DNA of 64,000 nucleotides from Physcia stellaris (Eukaryota; Ascomycota; Lecanoromycetes; Caliciales; Physciaceae): NCBI GenBank assembly GCA_018902385.1, contig JABSSW010000028.1, positions 124,001 to 188,000 of the forward strand, read 5' to 3'. Shown piece by piece: positions 57,053 to 64,000 of this stretch (position 1 is its first letter; each line of letters starts with the position of its first letter). The notes under the pieces were generated by a model. It saw only the letters and a program-made list of their open reading frames with translations, ran no database searches and was not told where the DNA came from. The position numbers and the translations under genes were made by a program.

Positions 57053-59425
57053 ATGAGCCGATATGTGAAGCTAGTAAATCTGAATAGCGCTCCAGGAGCT
57101 CCGTTACGGCGCAAGAATGACTGGTATATCTCCCCTATTGACGACAACCTGGGACCAGGATAGCCCCCTTATTCAAACGCCTTCATCTTCGAATATTGTT
57201 GACTTTTGTCATATAGGATTATCAATGACAGCAGCGAGCCGTCACTTCAGCGTGGTGGCAATTCTTATAATGCCGTCCCACGCGCATCGTTCAGACGTTT
57301 GTGTCGAAGTCTAGGACTTGGATTATTCTATGAATCTTGGCGGAAATTTTTTGGCTCTCTGGAAGTATACGAGACCAGAAAAGTAGCAATACGAGAGGAC
57401 CGATGGATCGCGGCACTGACAGGCTCGATTCATGTTCTACCCGCCAGTGTCGCCATCTCTATCGCCTTACTAAATTCCTTTGGTTACTATATTGGCGAAG
57501 AGCTTGCCGGAGCTCAAGGTCAGGATGACGAGAAACTCGCAGGTCTTCAGTTAGCAGCGAAGTTGCACGAGCTGACCATTCAAGCTTCAATTGCTGCCAT
57601 GCTACTGCAGTACATAAGGCACGAGATAGCTCTGAGAGATGGGCTACCTTTCGGAGCGTTATTCGCTGGACACCTTTTCAAGGACGTCAGTTTTCTGTGG
57701 TCGTCTGAATTCTGGGGTACGGCAAACGGTACATTCACCAGTACGCAACGAAAATGGAAACTCATAATACTGCTCGTTGTCTGTACCCTCCTTGGTCTTA
57801 CCGCAGGTCCGGCAAGTGCGAACATCTTGAAACCTCGCAGGGGAGATTGGCCTGCGGGCGGAACAGATTTTTGGCTTGACGTATCTTCCGCAGATCTATG
57901 GTCTAGAAACGTTGTTGGGCCTGAAGTGCCGTCTAGCTGCTTGTACGACACGACGGAGAAGAGCTGTCCACATGGCGACTGGCAGACTCTTGCTCAGAGT
58001 TATTTCCCATACTGGTCTCATCTGGAGAAAAAAGGTTATCTACCGGATACTATCAGGATCCCTGGCTTCAAATCCATCCGTGAACTCTATCCTCAAATAC
58101 GTTCAGGCTCACAACAGTATTCGCAGGCCTTCACTGTAGCCACTACTCAGTATTCTATTATTGCAGACTCGATCGCTGAGACTGGACGTCTCTGGGCTTG
58201 GGTTGTCGCAGCCGCGTGGATTTCCAAAGGACAGCCGTGGCGATTCTGGTCACATCAGGAAGCTACCTACACTGTAGCCGCCCATCAGCCGATAGTCCAT
58301 ACTCGCTGTATCAACAACAACCTGACTGCCACAAACACATCCGAGTCTCCGGTTACGTACTATGACTTGACTGACCTTACTACCTTTCAAAGAACCGGTG
58401 ATTTCCCCCTCAAGACCCTCAACGTCAATCGTGCAATCAGAGCTGAGCTTGCCGGCTTTGCTAACACTAGCCTTCTGCTGGATTGGACCACGACATCTCA
58501 GCTGAGCAGCGGCGCCAGCGCATTGGCTGCAATCGTAGCAATTCCTCCGGGCACACAAACTGAACGAGCTATCTACTCTTGCACTGTGGATGCCCGCTTG
58601 GCTCCCGCTAAGATACAAAGCACAAGAAACGTCTATAAAGTCGTCACTAGCCACCTTGTCCCGAGCTCGACTTGGATGCCTGCTGGAACGGAGGCCACAT
58701 ATGGGGGTAGCAATGCATGGCCTTCGATGTCCATAGAACCTGATTGGGCCAGATACCTGAACCCACAAATCGCAAGCAGCAATTCGACTGTTTTCGGTAA
58801 GCTCGCCGCCGCTGCAGGCTTGCAAGATATGGGTAGTTTCTCTGGTTCTGACACTGGCTATCTAATCGAGTCCATTCTAGCTACTATGATTGTCAACGGA
58901 CTTTCCCGCCGCCACTATAAGCATGGAATCATTGGGGAGTTGAGAGGCTGGGACTTCGACTCGGACGCGCCGACTTGCGGGTCCTGGTGCAAGCAGATGA
59001 TGCCTCAGCACGGCTCAATGGGTAGCGGTGGATCGGTTTACACTCTGGACAAAGCCAGCCAGCAGAATGCAACAAAGTTAACCATGCATGCGGTATCCAC
59101 TGGCTATGCATACAGTCCCAAAGGATTCACGACTGTGCTATCCATTGCAGTTCTTCTGATCTACAGTTTGATCGTCTTGATCCATTGGGGCTACATGATA
59201 TGGGCAAAGGAAAGCTCTAACAGTTGGGACAGCAGCTCGGAGATTGCAGCGCTAGCATTCAACTCCCGTCGAACAGATGCGCTTCGTAATACTGGTGCTG
59301 GGGTGGAGACATCAAGGATCTTCAAACAGAAAGTCCGCATTGTCAGTGTAGGAGAGCAAGTAGAACTTTCGTTTGGCGAACGACCTGACCAGGAGAGGAT
59401 CTCGCTGAATGCGTGGTATAGCTGA
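57053..59425 (+). CDS. large fungal membrane protein of unknown function
   Basis: Exons 57053-57123 and 57217-59425 give 759 aa; the 93-nt intron joins RRKNDW to IINDSSEP in phase. Predicted membrane segments: IAALTGSIHVLPASVAISIALL (about 100), a possible one near LQLAAKLHELTIQASIAAMLLQ, LIILLVVCTLLGLTAGPASA (about 210) and one near the C-terminus (VLSIAVLLIYSLIVLIHWGYM, about 670). Between the last two lies a large, probably extracellular domain of about 430 residues with several Cys (SSCLYDTTEKSC, TRCINNNLT, TCGSWCKQM) and several Asn-x-Ser/Thr sites. The C-terminal tail is cytosolic. This layout recurs in uncharacterised ascomycete proteins, but no enzymatic motif is visible. It is the last gene before the AT-rich block. 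Confidence 0.8.
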
Positions 59426-59650
59426 ATGACAGCTATGTAATTGAGCGCATGCTTTAAGTATACTACTCATATAAACTGAGCTGGTACATGCAGACTTCTA
59501 TGTGTTTCAATAGGAAGTCTTACCTAGATATTAAATACCTTTCAGGACTCCAAGCTGAAAATTGGACAAAGATCGGATTACTTGGGTATGCTCCCCTCGT
59601 GATTACAATATGTCCTGGTTTGATTGATTGATTGATTGATTCATTAAGCA

Positions 59651-62600
59651 CTCGAAATCGACTTTAAAAATTCGTTATGCGACTAAAAACAATCGAGCCA
59701 ATCATCTTTTAAAAAATTTTTGACTTTATACAGAATTATTTGCTTTTGATGTTTTGTTTTTTTATTCGAACAAATCATTTCAAACATTTTTATTTTCATG
59801 ATTTTTTTTCATTTTCATTTTGTACGAAAATTTTCAATTCAATGCATTTTTTTTGCAATTTCTATTTTTCGTCGTTCGTAATTGAAACTCGTAAACAATC
59901 AATGAATTCGAATTTTTCGATAAATTTTGTCGTTTTTGTTAAATTAATCGAATTGATCAATATGTTCATCAATTTCATTTTTTTTCATTTCGTTTTTTTA
60001 ATTTCGTCAATTCATAAATTTTTGCGAAATTTTTTCAATTTTTTGCATTCGAAAAACACGTGTTTGATCGTTTATTTGTTACACATGTATGAACACATGA
60101 AATTTTCGATTTGTTTTTTGTTGTATAAAAACGTTCGTAAATTTATTTTGATCGTGCGAAATTGTATTGTTATGACGTTGAATTTTTTTGTGAATTTTTC
60201 GTGTAATCGCAATATTGTTTTATTGAATTTCGATATAATTTTGTACAAATTTTTTTTTATTGCAATTTTTTCATTTTTGATTTCATTGTTGTTTTATCGA
60301 TTTATTTATCACGATTTTGACGACGTTTTTCAGCATTTGCACGTTCGTTTGTTGTGTTTTGTGATCGATGTTCATTTTTTTTTTTTTTTTTTCGTTTTTT
60401 CAATTTTCATTTCGTGATTTGTTTGATCGCAACGTTTGTTTATTCGTTGTTTTCGATATCGATGTGAATCGAAATTCAATGCAATTTCATTTCAATATAT
60501 TTGTTTCGCAATTCATTGATCAATCAAACTATTTATTTCATTAAATATTGATCGAAATTAATTTTTGAATTGTGCATCGTTTAAATTGTTGTTTAATTGT
60601 CGATGCATATAACGAATTTCGATTTTTTTGCGAATTTCAAAAACGAATGCAATCGCATATTCATTGTTAAAACGATGTTATATAATTCAACAAAATAAAT
60701 TGTGTATGACGTAATGAGTTTTAAATACGTTTTCGTTGTAATAAATTTCGTTTTTGAAAATATCATCGTTGCATTCATTTTATCGTTAATGTCGTTTTCA
60801 TTTGTGTATATGTAATTGATCGAATTCGTTGCTAATTGTATTTTGTAATATTTTTCGATTTTTTTTTGTTTTTCATGATACGTGCAATTGACGATGTTCA
60901 TCATGACGATACGACAAAAAATAAAATTTTTTTTATATCGTGTGTTTTGATATTCGTTTTTTTTTCGAATTTATTCATTAATTTTTTCAATAAATTGACG
61001 TTTTTCGATTTTTTGATGAAACGATCGCGTATAATCGTGTCGTATGTTGAATTCGTTATCAATTTCATTGCGAACGCATTGATAAATTTGTTCAAACGTA
61101 AATGCATGAACATTGAATTGATTTCGATATTAAACGTTTTTTTCGAAATCGTTTTGTATGTTTTCGTTATGATTTTTTCGATTTGATATTGAACGTTCGT
61201 TAATTTTTTCGCTATTTTTTTGTTGTGATTTTTTTTTCGTTGACGTATATCATATCGAACATGCGTATGTGAATTGTGAAACGAAAATCGTTTGCATTAT
61301 TTGTTTCATTTTCGAAAATTTAATATTTCATGTAATGTCGTCAAAATTGCGTAATGTTTTTATTGATTTCAATGTTTTCGTTTTGTTTTGATTAATTTGT
61401 GTTTTTCAATTGAATTTTTCGTTCATTATGACGTTCAAATATTTCATTTTTTTGTTTGTTTTGATTTTTTGATTAAATTCAAAAAATAATATCGATTTTG
61501 TGACGTTTGTTTTTTTTTTTTCGATTGAAATAAATGAATTAATATTTGAAAAATGCAAATTTCATTTCATGTTTCAATGTTCACGATACGCAAATTTTTT
61601 CGTGTGTTTTGATTATAATATCGTTGCATTTTTCGAAAATATGATTTTTCGTCAATATTTTTATATCGTCGACGAATTCGTTCGTTGAAATATTTTTTTT
61701 TTAAAATTTTCAATAGAAATGCGTTGTAAAAAAAAAAAAAAAATCGATGACATAAATGAATTTTGTGAAATTTTTATGAATATTTCGAGTTATTCGATAT
61801 TGTATTCGTTCGTTTTCAATATCGTCATTTTATTGAACAAAAAAAAATCAATATATCGTATCAATTTCTCGTTTAAACGTTTCATTTTGAAATTGTGTAA
61901 CAATTTTAAACGCGTTATATTGTCGAAAACGTTCATCACGTCGAAAAACATAATCACGATTATCAATTTTTTGTTTCATGTCGAATGTATTCGTTTCATC
62001 ATGTAATGTAATGCGTGTTTTGTAAACACGATTTTTTTGATTTCGAAATGTGTGCGTGACAACAAATCGTGTTTTTTCGTCAAAAAATTGATTCGTTTAA
62101 TCAATATGAATTTCATGAATTTGTTTATAATATTGAATAAAACAATTGATTTGTACGAAATCGTCAATGAATAAATTTTTTTGTTTGATTTACGTAATGC
62201 GATCGTGATCGATTTTCGAAAATATTTCGAACAATAATTTTCGTTCAAATTGACGTTGTATATACGTTGTAAATGTAATGCGACGATGTCATTTATTCAT
62301 TTTCAAATTTTATTGATTATGTCGTCGTCGTTTGAAATTTTGTTCGAAATTTGTTTGATTATAATTTTCGTCATTTCGTGAAATTGTATGTTTTTCAATT
62401 TCAAATTTTGATTGTATGTGATTTTTTGTATGTCGATTAAAATTATTGTAAACGACGAAAAAAAAAATTTTTTCAATAATATAAATGTTTTTTTGATTGA
62501 ATCGATTTTTGACAACATAAATGAATGATCGTGTAATGTCGATAAACAAATTTTTTTCGAAATTTTATTTTTTGTTCATTTGCATGTTTTTCACATGTTG

Positions 62601-64000
62601 TTTGATGTATCACATTGTTTTTTCGATTTTTTTTTGTATTGTGTTTTCATGATTTTAAAAATTACGTGATTTAAACGATTTTTCATTTTTTTGTACGATT
62701 TTCACAAATTCACGATTTTGTCGTTATTTTGATATTTTTTTTGATCGATTTGATCGTTTTCGATGTTTGTTTACATTTTTCGATGAATTTTGATTTCGCG
62801 TAAACATTCGATTTGTTAATCGAAATGATTGTTTCGATGATTGTTTGAATAATTTTTATCAATTTTTTGATTTAATCGTTTATTTTTTTTGTTTGATTGT
62901 TGTACGTATCGTTGTTGAAAATGAATGTTTCATTATTTGTAATTTTCGTTTGCAATTTTTCGCGTAATATATCGATATTTGTTTTCGTTTAAATTTTTGT
63001 AATTTTCGACGCGATCGTTCTCGTTCGCAAATTGAATATCGTTTTAATTGAACGATAATTCGAATGATTGTTCATGTTTTCGTCGATGTCGATTTCGATT
63101 ATATTGTTTCGAAACAACGATATTGCGTATGTGAAATCGATTGTGTTTTCGTTCGTGTGTTTATTTCATGTAATTAATTCGATTGATGTGATTTTTTTCA
63201 ATATATATTTTTTTATCATGATTATGAATTCGTATGCGTTCGCGTTTGTTTTCACATGTGATTTTTTCAATTGAAATGATACAAATTAAAATTTTTTACA
63301 ACGACGTGTTTTTCGTTGATTTTTTTTTGTATCGCGTTTTTAAAATTGAATATCGCGTTGAAATTTTCGTTGTTTTTGCATAAATTATACATATTGTGAA
63401 TGTTGATAATTTTGTCGTTCGCGATTTGCATTTTTAACGAAATCAAATTTTTGTTGTGAAACGTGTAAAAATATTCGATTTTCGTTATTTTTTTGTTGAC
63501 GAACATGCACATTTTCGTAATTGCATCGAACATGTACAATAATTCGAATTGTTGCGAAAATTTGTTGTTTATCGTGAATTGAAATGAATTTTTTCATGAT
63601 TTTTGCATGATCAATATATCGAATTTTTTTATGTTTTTTGTCTCGAACAACGATATCATGATTTGAATTTTCGAATTGTTGACGTTGTATTGTAATATCG
63701 ATAATGTGTCGTTTTTTAACATTTTTTTATTGTTTTGAATTTCGTATTTCGATTCGTGACGTCAAATAAAAATGTTTTGATGATCGTGAACGAAAAAAAT
63801 TTTTTTTTTCAAATTTTTCATATTTTTTTTTGATCATTGAAATTTTTTTATTTTTGATCGATAACGTCGATTTATCATTTTTTTTGTTTCGAAATTTTTA
63901 TGAATTTGAAAATAATTGCGATAATATTATTGTTTCGATCGACAAAATTATTTTCACGTGAAATTTATGCGCGTTCGTTTTTTTGCGTTTGTTGATTTCG
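59651..64000. other. AT-rich, gene-free block with unusual dinucleotide pattern
   Basis: Composition changes abruptly after a short GATT tandem (about 59620-59645), and the block runs past the window end. It is rich in T-runs. C is followed almost only by G or A, and G is preceded almost only by C or T. In 62761-63240 I counted 49 C: 37 CpG, 11 CpA, 1 CpT and 0 CpC. TpA is not enriched over ApT (about 31 to 70), unlike classical RIP. Open frames up to 225 codons occur but have the composition of the block and no domain, so none is called. Confidence 0.85.

Noticed and set aside
59740-63597. Open frames of 60-225 codons in the AT-rich block on both strands
   Set aside because: They are Phe/Ile/Asn-rich products of the base composition, lack domains and introns, and overlap on opposite strands.

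Overview
The window is nuclear DNA of a filamentous ascomycete (Pezizomycotina). Genes are compact and carry many short introns (about 36-300 nt). The products are fungal families: Zn2Cys6 regulator, UstYa/DUF3328 oxidase, Ies1, Ytm1, Mpc1, INSIG protein and C2-domain protein. The exact class cannot be told from the sequence. All coding models were built by hand by matching conserved protein motifs across GT-AG (once GC-AG) introns.

Layout. 1-12 kb is a housekeeping block: the 3' end of an unidentified gene, GH47 alpha-1,2-mannosidase, proteasome ATPase Rpt4, methylthioribose-1-phosphate isomerase Mri1, a C2-domain protein, a J-domain protein and a quinone oxidoreductase-like protein. 12-18 kb is sparse: an MFS transporter, an unrecognised coding remnant and a HemK/PrmC-like methyltransferase with an altered catalytic motif.

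18.6-36.9 kb is the most interesting part: a seven-gene cluster with the hallmarks of a dikaritin-type fungal RiPP pathway (the ustiloxin/phomopsin/asperipin group). In order it holds a UstQ-like tyrosinase (-), an OPT oligopeptide transporter (+), a phosphatidylserine-decarboxylase-like/PsiD-like enzyme (-, frameshifted), an S41 peptidase (-), a UstYa-family oxidase (+), the repeat-containing secreted precursor peptide (-) and a Zn2Cys6 regulator (-). The precursor carries eight tandem units ending in basic Kex2-like sites. Each unit has a predicted six-residue core Tyr-(Phe/Tyr)-Ile-(Ser/Ala)-Val-Asp, a core I do not recognise from described products. An 8-bp motif, GCGCCAAA, is repeated in the two divergent promoters of the cluster, and near-matches lie upstream of the precursor and decarboxylase genes, suggesting one regulon. 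A 123-bp MITE-like hairpin and a 688-bp foldback element lie inside the cluster.

37-59.4 kb is a second housekeeping block: Ytm1, mitochondrial ribosomal protein uS13m, an ER cyclophilin with two possible C-termini, DEAD-box helicase Ded1, INO80 subunit Ies1, an INSIG protein, purine enzyme Ade16/17, mitochondrial pyruvate carrier Mpc1, a small conserved-looking protein, a PGAP4-like glycosyltransferase (frameshifted) and a large membrane protein of unknown function.

59.65-64 kb is an extremely AT-rich, apparently gene-free block. Its dinucleotide pattern is odd and does not fit classical RIP: C is followed almost only by G or A, CpG is strongly over-represented and TpA is not enriched.
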